In this document: positions 31,036 through 40,499 of the stretch, piece by piece | Layout: every line of letters starts with the position of its first letter | Numbering within the stretch: position 1 is the stretch's first letter | Assembly (NCBI GenBank): GCA_035771175.1 | Contig: CM069612.1 | Coordinates: forward strand, 24,906,987-24,970,986 | Source: Paratinospora sagittata | Taxonomy: Eukaryota > Streptophyta > Magnoliopsida > Ranunculales > Menispermaceae | DNA: 64,000 bases | Reading direction: 5' to 3' | Position numbers and translations under genes: made by a program | The notes under the pieces: model-generated | Told to the model about the DNA's origin: nothing | The model's database searches: none | The model's input: the letters and a program-made list of their open reading frames with translations, nothing else

Positions 31036-31191
31036 TTAAACAAAGGAGCTCATAATTGACCGCCTTGTTATTCCATCATACGGCTGTAGAGTGGAACAAA
31101 CTACAAGATCACCGGCGAAAGCCACGTTGAAGAACAAAGGAAAAAGAAGAAGAATAGTAGAGATAATGAACTGATGAACTTGACCTTTCAT
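31036..31191 (-). pseudogene. Monellin-like copy 7, middle deleted
   Basis: ATG at 31189-31191 begins a signal peptide (ISTILLLFPLFFNVAFAGD). The text then jumps directly to the family's C-terminal and stop region (the nucleotides around CCATCATACGGCTGTAGAGTGG match the end of copy 5). The whole cystatin fold between them, about 300 bp, is deleted. Text downstream (30741-31035) is the conserved 3' flank. Confidence 0.8.
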
Positions 31192-31730
31192 ATTAATGGA
31201 TGGATTGATATGATATGGTTTTTTTGTTCTGATGATGAGTTCCATAGCTAACCTGATACTCCTAATTGATTGGTATGGGTTTTATAGAAAAGGGTCTCTC
31301 TCTTTTCTTGATGATTGGATATTAGAGAAGAGTCATAGGTACAATTTGAGGATCATAACCATTTATAAAATCTTAAGTTTGTTTATTTCAATTTTAGCCC
31401 ATCATAAAATTAGAAATAAAACTTTTGGTATTTGTACTTACATTATGAAGTTTATACTATGTGAGATGTCATTAAACCCAATAACTTAAATTTTATTAGA
31501 TTATTTTAAATGAGCTAATTATTTAGATAGTTTATAACACATAATTAATGATATATGTAGACCACATATTAGATAAATATCAATAGTGGTGCCCACTTGT
31601 ACAAGCCTTCTTTTGTTATATAAAAATACACGAGTTTTGTACGTGGTAGATAGAAATTAAAAAAATGTGGCCTTGAGTGGTCGATATGGTCACATTATCA
31701 TTTGAAATGTAGCCATTAGTGGACCAGTAT
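31192..31730 (-). promoter_or_regulatory. Promoter of monellin-like copy 7, split
   Basis: Proximal TAGCTAACCTGATACTCCTAATTGAT is next to the gene. About 300 bp of unrelated AT-rich text (31270-31560) follows. Then the distal blocks GTGGTGCCCACTTGTAC, TTGTTATATAAAAATACACGAGTTTTGTACGTGGTAG and TGTGGCC resume. The TATA (CTATAAATT) is lost at the junction and the G-box reads ACACGAG. Confidence 0.5.
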
Positions 31731-31732
31731 CT

Positions 31733-31859
31733 ATTTAGCATTACTCATATCTTTCAAAACAAGTGATTCTGAGGGGAGCTATTTATTAGGTAGGTGGTAT
31801 TTATAACCACCTACCTTATAATAGCTCACTTGTTTTGCAAGATATGAGTAATGCTAAAT
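31733..31859. repeat. Long inverted repeat / foldback hairpin
   Basis: The left arm begins ATTTAGCATTACTCATATC and the right arm ends GATATGAGTAATGCTAAAT. The arms extend about 55 bp each with few mismatches, through ACAAGTGA / TCACTTGT and AGGTAGGTGGT / ACCACCTACCT, around a loop of only a few bases. Transcribed, it would form a miRNA-precursor-like hairpin; as DNA it is a MITE-like foldback. Confidence 0.85.
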
Positions 31860-32029
31860 GGATTGAAATCAACACACCAATCTCCGACACATCAGATTTT
31901 TACATTAATTCATTGTACAACATATTTTACAAGAATTCAACAAATTTGATATGGAGCCTTAGACACATAAAATTTGTAGCAAATGATATGGAGATTTAAT
32001 CTCCTCACCGTTTTTCTTTAATTATTAAC

Positions 32030-32330
32030 TTTACCAATAACCTTTGAAAAAGATTAGTTGAGGGAAATATAATTTTTTGATAAATATTTTATTTTTCTTT
32101 CCTTTAATTCAAGCAAAGGAAAGATATAACCTTTGCACGGGAATAAGCAAAAACTTTTTACTTATTCTATTGGAGCATAAACTTCTACAATTAGAAGTTC
32201 CTAACTTCAAAGTAAGAGAGCATAAATAGAGTTACTAAACAAGCCCATAAGATTTTGTAATAATTAATAACCATATACATACAGTTATATCACTTAGTTA
32301 TATGCTGAAGTAGTCCAACAAGAGTTGACA
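32030..32330. repeat. Distal upstream block of the monellin-like family
   Basis: Matches 2090-2420 and 36015-36240 (ATTGGAGCATAAACTTCTA.AATTAGAAGTTC, then AGAGAGC.TAAATAGA.TTAC.AAACA). Because 32030-32310 and 36015-36240 carry the same stretch on either side of the gypsy-3 region, the flank was duplicated rather than simply interrupted. Confidence 0.6.
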
Positions 32331-32898
32331 TATTTTTATAAGTTAGAACATCTCAAGAAGGAGATGGTGTAATGAAAATGACGTACTCGGAACTTTCTTA
32401 AAAGATTGCGCGTAAGATTTTGTGGATTTTGACAAAGCGACCATGCTTCTGAAGAAAAATGGTGCGCCGATCAATACCCACTGCAATGGTGTGACTAACG
32501 CCATTTTTTAGGCAAATTCATTCGTTTAGGCTTTTGAATTCACGTTTTTACTATTTTAAAAAAGTTTTGTCCCGAGTATAACTCTAATTAAGAGAGTCCG
32601 ATTTTGTTTTCGTTTTTTCCTATACGATATACATCGCGAGATCTTTCTTTCTAGGTAGGTTTTAGCGAGCTTTTTATTTTTAGTATTTGAGTCGGACCAA
32701 GAGTTTTTTTAATTTAAGGCCATTGTACGCATTATAGATTATTATTCGAATATTATTGATTGTTTTAGAGAAATTGCAAATTTTTCACCTCTTTTCTCCT
32801 TATTCTATGGAATGAACGAATCTAGAGAAACACGTTTATTGTCTTCCTATCACGGCCTACATCAGTTATGGTTTCAAAGTCATTTTCGTTCTTCCGGC
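32331..32898 (+). other. gypsy-3 leader and possible 5' LTR part
   Basis: No coding sequence. Immediately before gag, TATGGTTTCAAAGTC (about 32868-32882) is a plausible degenerate tRNA-Met primer site, and CGGCCTACATCA just before it could be an LTR end. The LTR start is not identified. Confidence 0.4.
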
Positions 32899-34328
32899 AT
32901 GCCTCCAAGAAGACAACAGCAGGAAGCCCAACTCGATGACGTGTATAGACGTGACGATCATGCCCGACTTGAGTAGCAAATCGCTCAGTTAACGTAGCAA
33001 TTTACTGTGTTCCAGGCCGTGCTGCAGAGACAGGATCCAATCCCAAATCCTGTAGATGCTGATATAGATGATGATGGCAACCCATTTGGTCACGCACCAC
33101 AGCCACGTAGGGACCTTATGGTGTGCGGTGGGGAAAGGCGATGGGATTTGGGGATCAAGGTCGACATCCTAAAATTCCATGGGAACATCAAGCCAGAAGA
33201 GTTCCTTGATTGGCTTGCTGTTGTTGAGGAGATCTTGGAATTTAAAGACATTCTAGATGATCGACGGGTTCCCTTGGTAGCCACTATGCTACAAGTTAGG
33301 GCAGTGGCAAGGTAGTAGTAGAATAAAGCAATGAGGGTGCGATTGGGCAAACCCAAACTTGCGACTTGGGAGAAGATAAAGAAACACATGCGGGCTACCT
33401 TCATCCCATATAATTATGTGTGAACGATGTTCCAACGACTTCAAAAATTGCACCAAGGACCTCATTTTGTAGCTGACTACACGACAAAGTTCTATCAATT
33501 GTTGGCTCATAATGACATCATGGAGACAGAAGATAAGTTGGTGTCACGCTATATTGGCGGCATGCGTCCACAGTTTCAGGACATGTTGAACATGTTTGAT
33601 GTTGTTACAGTTTCTGAAGCACACCAGAGAGCCCTACAGTACGAGAAACAGTTAGCCCGCCGAGGTGGTGTGACTTTTGACACAGTGGGAACGGGAGCTG
33701 ATCAACAACGTCCTTCCGGATCTACACCAACGACTGTTAAACCATCACAAGATTAGAAGACAAGATTTGGACCTAGATCTGGATCTGAATCTAGTAATAT
33801 GCGTCGTTTTTGGGTGCAAAAAACCAGGGCATCGACAATCAAAGTGTAAAATGAAACGCAAGGCACTAATGGTTGACAGTGCTAAAGAGGAAGACAATGT
33901 ACCAGAGATTGCAGTCGAGCCCGAATTTGATATTGGTGAGGAGTCCCTAGGTGGCGATGAGCAACTTGAAGGTGATTTCGAGCCAATGCAAGTGGTACGA
34001 CAACTGTTCTTAGCACCACAACAGCTCGATAATTAGTTGCGGAACAATAGCTTCCAATCCACTTGTACCATTAGAGGAAAGGTTTGTCATTTTGTGATTG
34101 ATTCGGGCAATTGTGAGAAAGTGATCTCAGAATAAGCTGTGCAAAAATTGGGCTTGTCAACAACCAAGCACCCGAAGCCCTACAAATTGGCTTGGTTGAA
34201 AGAGGCAACGAGGTTACAGTTTCTCATCGCGCATCAGTTAGTTTTTCTATCGACAACAAGTACAAAGACGACGTGTTGTGTGATGTTGTGGCTATGGATG
34301 CCTGCCATTTGTTACTTGGACGACCATG
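32899..34328 (+). pseudogene. Ty3/gypsy gag-protease remnant (gypsy-3)
   Basis: Starts MPPRRQQQEAQ at 32899. The capsid-type gag domain is visible (WDLGIKVDILKFHGNIKPEE, FLDWL, then MFQRLQKLHQGP, YTTKFYQLLAHND, RYIGGMRPQFQDML), followed by a knuckle (KKPGHRQSKCK, about 33820) and the protease (IDSG..KVI, KLGLSTTKHP, LLLGRPW). In-frame stops occur at about 32974 and 32992, 33313 and 33421, and there are frame changes before the knuckle. At 34328, just after LLLGRPW, the text switches to an LTR-like block. The same family as gypsy-2. Confidence 0.8.
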
Positions 34329-34503
34329 GCTGTCACACCCTAGGTTACACAGCGTGCCCTCTACCCAGGTGCGGGCGCACCCCTTCGGGGCGAACGCCTA
34401 GCCATAGTACCACATAATATTGTCATATCGCCATGTAGCAACCCAACCGCAGCGGGTCTACATCGAAACGATTATTTGCCCATACTATTCCCTCATGAAT
34501 AGT

Positions 34504-34592
34504 AAAGGGCCTCCTTAGGAATCGAACTTGAGACCTCCCTTAAGGAGTCTAATTTCGCATTCCTAGTAGCCACTGAACCAATTCACTGTTCA
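34504..34592 (-). other. tRNA-like (SINE head?) segment
   Basis: On the minus strand this reads TTGGTTCAGTGGCTACTAGG, then about 30 bases on CTCAAGTTCGATTCCTAAGG. The first resembles a Pol III A box (TGGCNNAGTGG) and the second a B box (GGTTCGANTCC), at about tRNA spacing. A related B-box-like GGTTGCGAGTTCGAC lies in the foldback at about 12214. It does not fold as a functional tRNA by eye; a SINE or tRNA-derived fragment inside the LTR is the likelier reading. Confidence 0.4.
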
Positions 34593-34695
34593 TAGTGAAC
34601 AGTGAACAATGAATAGTGAATAGTGCACATCCTACAGTGAATAGTGCATAGTGTACAGTGAATAGTACACAATGCACAGTAAACATTGACCAGTG
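34585..34695. repeat. GTGAACAGT/GTGAATAGT short repeats
   Basis: Eight or more imperfect copies of an 8-10-base unit (AGTGAACAGTG, AATGAATAGTG, ACAGTGAATAGTGCA) in tandem or near-tandem. The same motif recurs in four other elements of the window. Confidence 0.8.
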
Positions 34696-36014
34696 ATGTG
34701 AACCTAATGAAACCCCGGTTTGAGATCATAGAATCGTGAAGAACTGAATTCGGGACGTTAGAACATGATATTTAGATATGCTTTGATAGTTGTATATGGT
34801 GTCGTGAAAATATGATTGGAAATCTATTTTCACTGTTCTTTCTTGTGGAAATATCTAGATTGACCACAGAAACGAGATAACTGCTTATGAGTCCTAAATG
34901 GATTTATTATTCGTGATTTGAAGTGAGTTGAGAAATATAAATATGAAGACATGAAATTGAATTATGGAGTGATTGTGACAGGTTAAATTAGTTGGATTTA
35001 ACTTGGAGCTGGACTCGAAAGCGACGATGATTGAGTTTAAGTGGAACGTGTTGTACTGTGAGTATAGTTTTCTTGATTTGGTTCTTGTATGGCATTGTAC
35101 GCATATAAACTGTTTAATTGTATGCATGTGATATTATATATAATGCATTGAGTTTTATGGATTATGCAAACAGATTTTAGCAATTGGAGTTTGGAATGAT
35201 GAGGCTTTGCGAATCCTCATTGTCATTTCGTTAGGAATTAGACCCGGATGAGGTTTTGCGAGTCCTCATTGTCAGTAGGTCTGTCCTAACAAGGGTTGCG
35301 ATCCTTGAAATGACTGTGAATTGGGTAATGAGAGGCTGTGTCTACCTTGTACGGTCATACAAGGGTTAGACCCGCTCTCTTGCCTTGCGGAGGAGGGAGA
35401 TTGTGCATTGTGGTATTGAAAATCATGCAATTTATGTTGTTGACATGTATAATATATTTGTTGAACGATGCATGTGTTGAATAAGTGTTTGAAATGATAA
35501 TGTCATATTTTTCTAAATGTATATAATTGTCATCTCAAGAACTATATTCACTGAGCCGTTGTTTGCTCACCCCATTTCCTCCAATATTTCAGGTATTGAG
35601 TCGAAGGGAAAAAGGAAAATCCGTGAGTGACACGGGAGCCTTCGTCTGATATGTGTATGTCTGCTCGGAGGAAATAACTTTTGTTATTTTGATATGTATA
35701 ATTATCACACACTATATATATGTAATATCACCTAGATGGGTTGTGGGAATATTATATAATACTTGGGATGATGAAATGAGATGATCATAGATATTTATCT
35801 GGTGATAATTTAATTTGTGGAATGAATGGAATGGTTATAGATAGCCATATTGGATTTGATTTGTGGTATAGGAAAAAAAAATTTCTGTATATTTTGAGAA
35901 AGATTGTGAGAGTATGTGGAGGCTGACAGTGTATTATATATTGTATATGGGTATGTATAGTATATAATATACTGTGTCGGTCATGACGTTAGCCTACGTC
36001 AGGGGCGTCGTGAC

Positions 36015-36340
36015 ATATTTTATTTTTCTTGAGGAAAGGCATAACCTCTACAAGAATAAGCAAAACGATTTACTTATTCTATTGGAGCATAAACTTCTAT
36101 AATTAGAAGTTCTTTAACTTCAAAGTAAGAGAGCTTAAATAGAATTACCAAACAGGCCAATAAGATTTTGAAATAATTAATAACCATATATATAGGCTTA
36201 TATCACTTAATTATATTCTCTATATAAAATGTATGGCAATAAATTTCTTTAGGATTGAGGTAAGGCTGGGTATATTACAGTGATAATATAGTGGAGTAGA
36301 AATATATTTTTCTTAATTTTGAAGTTATGATATTGCCCTT
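36015..36340. repeat. Distal upstream block of the monellin-like family, split copy
   Basis: Matches 2130-2560 (TTATTCTATTGGAGCATAAACTT, GATTGAGGTAAGGCTGGGTA, AGTGATAATATAGTGGA.TAGAAATAT, GTTA.GATATTGCCC). Its continuation (the 2700-2810 part) appears only at 39600-39735, so about 3.2 kb was inserted here. Confidence 0.6.
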
Positions 36341-36878
36341 CATCTTTTTGAGCTAAATATTTAAGTAGAACCCACGTGTAATTTTGAATGAGACCAAGTT
36401 AAATATTAACCTCTAATATGTAGAGATTAGAAATATAAAATTATTTAGTTATATCCATTTTCATATGAATACGAAATTAAGTCTAAAGTAGTCTACTCAA
36501 TAAGTATAAAGTGATAAAAATTAGTAAATAAAGTTTAGTCCTACATAAAAAAATTTAAAAATAAAGTGTTTGCTTATAAGTGATAGCTAGAAGCTTTCAC
36601 TTGAATTTAAGCTCACCACACACACACAAAACGAAGGCTTAGGGGTGAGGCAAAGCATGTCCCCGCGACACGCTCTTGCGCATACGAGGGCGCCACAACA
36701 CTTTGCACTTTGTACGTGGGCATCATCGTTAGGAGCTGAAGAGCTTTTTATTTTCAAAAATCAAGGCAGATCAGACAGGTTAGATGTGTCTGTAGAGGTG
36801 GCATAAGGAACATTTGTTGGAGGCGTCTAGATACAATGAACAGCTTATGTGTCTAGGTTCGATGAACCTAGTCAAGCA
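36341..36878. other. No gene seen
   Basis: AT-rich to about 36610, then a GC-richer stretch with CACGCTCTTGCGCATACGAGGGCG (about 36668). No domain. Confidence 0.35.
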
Positions 36879-37181
36879 ATGAGAGCCCCAGGATTGTGCA
36901 TGCACGATCTGACGATGCGGGATTGGGTGCACCGATCAGAGCCGTTTGATTGCGACCACATGGATCGCAATCCGAAGGTGCGAGATTGGGTGCGTCCATT
37001 GGAGCCGTTAGACGCGTTTACACCAATCGAGTGCTATCCAAGGGTATACGATGAGGTGCTACGATTGCAACCATTTGTCGCTCCCCGAATTTCTGCCCTT
37101 AAATTTTCAAGTAAATATCCTTTTTCCAATTTATATTTTTTTGTACACCAAAACAAATTGAATAATTCCGCTGAAACCTAA
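36879..37181 (+). CDS. Unrecognised ORF with degenerate 22-residue repeats
   Basis: A 100-residue frame from ATG at 36879. I do not recognise the family. It contains three imperfect repeats of about 22 residues: MRDWVHRSEPFDCDHMDRNP, then VRDWVRPLEPLDAFTPIECY, then a short YDEVLRLQPFVAP. The DNA is markedly richer in G+C and CpG than its surroundings up to about 37090, then turns AT-rich at TTCAAGTAAATAT, which could be a splice donor. It may be an exon remnant of a lost gene or part of an unknown element. Promoter and 3' end are not identified, so coding status is weak. Confidence 0.3.
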   Translation: MRAPGLCMHDLTMRDWVHRSEPFDCDHMDRNPKVRDWVRPLEPLDAFTPIECYPRVYDEVLRLQPFVAPRISALKFSSKYPFSNLYFFVHQNKLNNSAET

Positions 37182-38690
37182 TGAGTGAATTTCTCATCTA
37201 CTTGCCTTAACGCTCACTTTATTCTCATGCAACCCTGTTGTTTTTAATTATTCTCAAGTTAAGACAAGTATATATTATCTCACGGACATGCCAAGGCCTT
37301 AACTTATATATCAAAATCTCATATGTTCAAATACAAAGGTATTCAACCTTGTCAATATACTTTGGAACTAACCCTTTTCAACTTCATTAATGAGGTAATT
37401 ACCAATAACAATCTAGATCAAATAAGTACCATGACATGCATGCTCATAATTCAATAACTAAAATTAATTGTATATTAATCACAATTCATGAAATCTAGTT
37501 CCATTTCAAACATAAATAACCAACTATACAAGTTAACTCATTTTTTCTTTCATGATTCATCATAGCTTTCTAAATAAGATATATGCATACATCAACTAAA
37601 GGGATAAATGTTTCAACCTAGTAGACTCCTACATGACACAACTAATTTAAAAATAACTTGGGTACTTTCTAGGCTTCATTCTTTGCTGATTACACTAAGA
37701 TTATGTACCTGCGTGTGTAAAAAAAAATTGAGGTGAGTTTCAAAGCCGGGTGGTTCTTCATAACCATATACACAGGAACATGTAAACAAGTTTCAAACGC
37801 CTAACGTTGCATACATTAAATTATTTTTAAGCCAAAAAATTGTCTTTAGGGGATTCGCCCCAGGATGGTACCTCCGCAAAAATAAAAGCTCGTTGGCAAT
37901 ATTCATTAGAATAATTGCCCCGTAACAATCATTGACGATATTCATTAAAATAATTGTCCTATATATGTGACTTTTTTAATCTTAATAGTATTCTTTAGGA
38001 AAAATATGCATGGTACATGATATCAACATCAAATACACAATCGTACTTTCATCGAAATTGACAATAATAGCATCAGTTGTGCATCTAGACCTTTGAGAGG
38101 GACAAAGGAAAACATATAAAATAATTATAACTGAAAAAAATAACTATCAACAACTTTTATATATAAAAGATAGACAATTATTTATATGCATATATAATTT
38201 AATAATTACAAATATGAATTAACAAGGCAAAACTTAGTTTGAAAGTGTCAAAACTAACCTAGGTCATTAGACCAACCCAATACACCCATTTCATTTAATA
38301 TAAGTTTATTTAATTTAATGAATTCATCATTGTTAATTAATTAGTCATTAAAACAGTTTTTAAAAAAATATTTTAGTTAGTTGATATTTCGGTTTATATG
38401 GAAATTAATTTCAACTGTAGTTTTTATTGTTTATTTGTAAGTTAAAAGTTTAATCTACAATGCATTTATGGATAAACAACTTTTAATTGTTTATGTTTAC
38501 TATATTGTACTATAATTTTTTTGTATTTTTATTATAAACAAATATTTACTCAAATCAATTAAGTCTTTTTCTAACTATATGGGTGGGATACTCTTCCACT
38601 CACTTCTACTGAGATCGGCATGACATCTTATCCTATGCGTAGGTTGATTTAGATTCATAAATAAATTTCTATTCTTATACAATATTTTTA
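37182..38690. other. AT-rich intergenic, no gene
   Basis: About 1.5 kb of AT-rich sequence with no recognisable gene or repeat. An internal near-repeat CGTTGGCAATATTCATTAGAATAATTG / ATTGACGATATTCATTAAAATAATTG is at 37892-37957. Confidence 0.4.
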
Positions 38691-38699
38691 TAGATATTA

Positions 38700-39425
38700 A
38701 TAATAATTTGTAAAACGAACCGCGGGCGGATGAAAGCTTGTACATAAATATTAAATATGGAGTTGAGCGGTGCACTGATCAAATAGAAGATATCATTATG
38801 CTTTGTTGGGATATTTGGCACTCTAGAAATTTGCAGGTGAGAGGAGAAGACAAGGTCGGAAGAAAAGGTAACCCAGATGGTGCATTTCTCTTGCTGGATA
38901 AATTTAAAGCTTCTCATTCGCCTTCCTAAAGACATAATGTGAGAGCCCTTGTGAGATGGAATCCACTAATAGGGGATGACATCAAAATGAATGTTGATGC
39001 AGGCAAATGGAAAAATTCTGATTTCATTGGCATTGGCACCATTATTAGAAACAGTGCAGGCTCAGTATTGGCAGCCAAGACAAAGAAGTTAAAGAGTGTA
39101 CAGTCTCGACAGATATGGCTGAAGCTCTAGCCAAGTAACCATGAGAGAAAGTCTTATTTTTGCTAGAGAAACGGGCATTCCGGTGTGTTCTTTGGAAGGT
39201 GATTAAATTAAAGTCATGACAGCTCTAAAATCTGAGAATCAAGGCATTGATGAGTTCTCTTTTATTATTGAAGATTGTAAATATCTTGTAAATCAGTTTC
39301 CTGTTACATCAATCAATTTTGTTTATAGGGAGGGTAATGAGGCTGCATATTCAAGATTGGGAGGTTTTGTTGGAGGATATTCCCCCAATTATTTTGGACA
39401 TTGTACATGCCGAATCTATCTCTAA
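38700..39425 (+). pseudogene. RNase H-domain relic (LINE-type, RVT_3-like)
   Basis: 38738-38929 gives the region before RNase H (LCWDIWHSRN, typical of the reverse transcriptase zinc-binding/RNase H junction of plant LINE-like proteins). 38939-39130 gives IKMNVDAGKWKN..IGIGTIIRNSAGSVLAA, the first RNase H strands with the catalytic Asp. After a frameshift near 39125, text for AEALAK.TMRESLIFA, then 39216-39425 MTALKSENQGIDEFSF and NFVYREGNEAAYS with the NxAAH-type end (His changed to Tyr). No reverse transcriptase is upstream. Frameshifts make it a pseudogene. Confidence 0.7.
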
Positions 39426-39539
39426 TTAATAAATTTCCTTTGATAAAAAAAATATATATATATATGGAGTTCAGCTATAAGCAGAGGCCTTGAGAGAGCA
39501 TTCCTCTGCACATTTTGGCCTCACTGGAATCCACCGAGT

Positions 39540-39745
39540 CTAATTAAGTTCACTAAGACTGTTTCTTCACTGATTCTTACAGATTCTCTTCATTTTCACA
39601 GTTTTTCTGCAGGATTCGCAATGTAATTAATTAATGAAGAGGAAGCAAGTTGAGACCCAAATGGCCAAAGAATTCAACAAAAAAGAAAATCCAAAAAATT
39701 AGTTTGACCTTCACTATCGCCATTAAAAAGAATTAGCATTGTTTT
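39540..39745. repeat. End of split distal block
   Basis: TTCTGCAGGATTCGCAATG, AGGAAGCAAGTTGAGACCCAAATGG and TTTGACCTTCACTATCGCCATTAAAAAGAA match 2690-2810. Completes the block that begins at 36015. Confidence 0.55.
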
Positions 39746-39979
39746 TTTATTAATATCTATTTATTTTCACTTAATATACATAATTTTATCTAATAGATAA
39801 AACTTATAGGTCAAATGATTTCTAATTTTATTTTAGAAGTCTCTTATCAAGTTCAAGTAGAACCCTGCAAAGGATTGAGAAAACAGAGATTACAATTTTC
39901 AACAAGTTGTGCAAATAAGGTTTCTCTTTCAAAATCACATTTATTATCATAATCACACATAAATTTGTTGGGTCCCTTA

Positions 39980-40194
39980 TGTGGGGTCCACCCCATTAAT
40001 GAAACATCAAAAGAAAAAGGTTGGTGGCCGCCCTTATTTTTGGTCACGCCGAAAATATTGAATTAGTTTGATAACCACCTAAGGGTGGAGTAATACAAGA
40101 GTGCTGTCTTCCGTGAATGTAGGCAATTTATCGAACCACGTTAAATTTGTTGTCTTATTTTTTCTTTCATGCTTTACTCCGATTCCGCATAACA
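39980..40194 (+). repeat. Solo LTR of the copia-4/copia-5 family
   Basis: Starts TGTGGGGTCCACC and ends TTCCGCATAACA, flanked by a perfect 5-bp target duplication CCTTA (39975-39979 and 40195-40199). The right half (CTAAGGGTGGAGTAATACAAGAGTG to the end) matches the LTRs of copia-5 and copia-4. At 215 bp it is shorter than the 350-419 bp of the others, so it has an internal deletion. It formed by LTR-LTR recombination. Confidence 0.85.
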
Positions 40195-40360
40195 CCTTAA
40201 TGATTCTTCCATGCGTTTTCCACAGCGTGTTCACAACACTATGAAATTACACCCGGAAGTTATTGATAGTACAAAAAAAAAAAAAAAAAAACGTTTACTG
40301 GAACGTGTATTGAAAAAAATGGGATTTTGCGAGTGATTTAATGCTGCTACGTTTGAATCT

Positions 40361-40499
40361 TATTACGATATTCATATGTTTTTATGGAACATGTTTCCTG
40401 ATAACATGTTTTCTGTTTTTTAGGCTTTGTATTTTGTAATGGATATATATTTGATGGTTGTAAATGGAAATAAGAACAAGATGGAGTGAAATTTTAACA
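40361..40499 (+). repeat. copia-3 5' LTR (139 bp)
   Basis: Runs from TATTACGATATTC to ATTTTAACA, ending next to the primer site. It begins TA rather than the usual TG in both LTRs. Confidence 0.85.

Larger units (their letters stand above)
34329..36014 (+). repeat. LTR-like block related to the 50337-52449 LTR
   Basis: Starts TGTCACACCC and ends GGCGTCGTGACA. From about 35059 to 36014 it is collinear with 51537-52449 (shared GTATAGTTT.CTTGATTTGGTTCTTGTATGGC, TAGACCCGGATGAGGTTTTGCG, and the end GACGTTAGCCTACGTC.GGGGCGTCGTGACA). The first 700 bp differ and include a tRNA-like stretch and GAATAGT/GAACAGT repeats. It is likely an LTR whose 5' part was replaced, or two elements joined. No target duplication was found. 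Confidence 0.6.

Noticed and set aside
34504..34592. Functional tRNA gene
   Set aside because: A- and B-box-like sequences are present, but I cannot pair an acceptor stem or anticodon arm by eye. Kept only as a tRNA-like segment.
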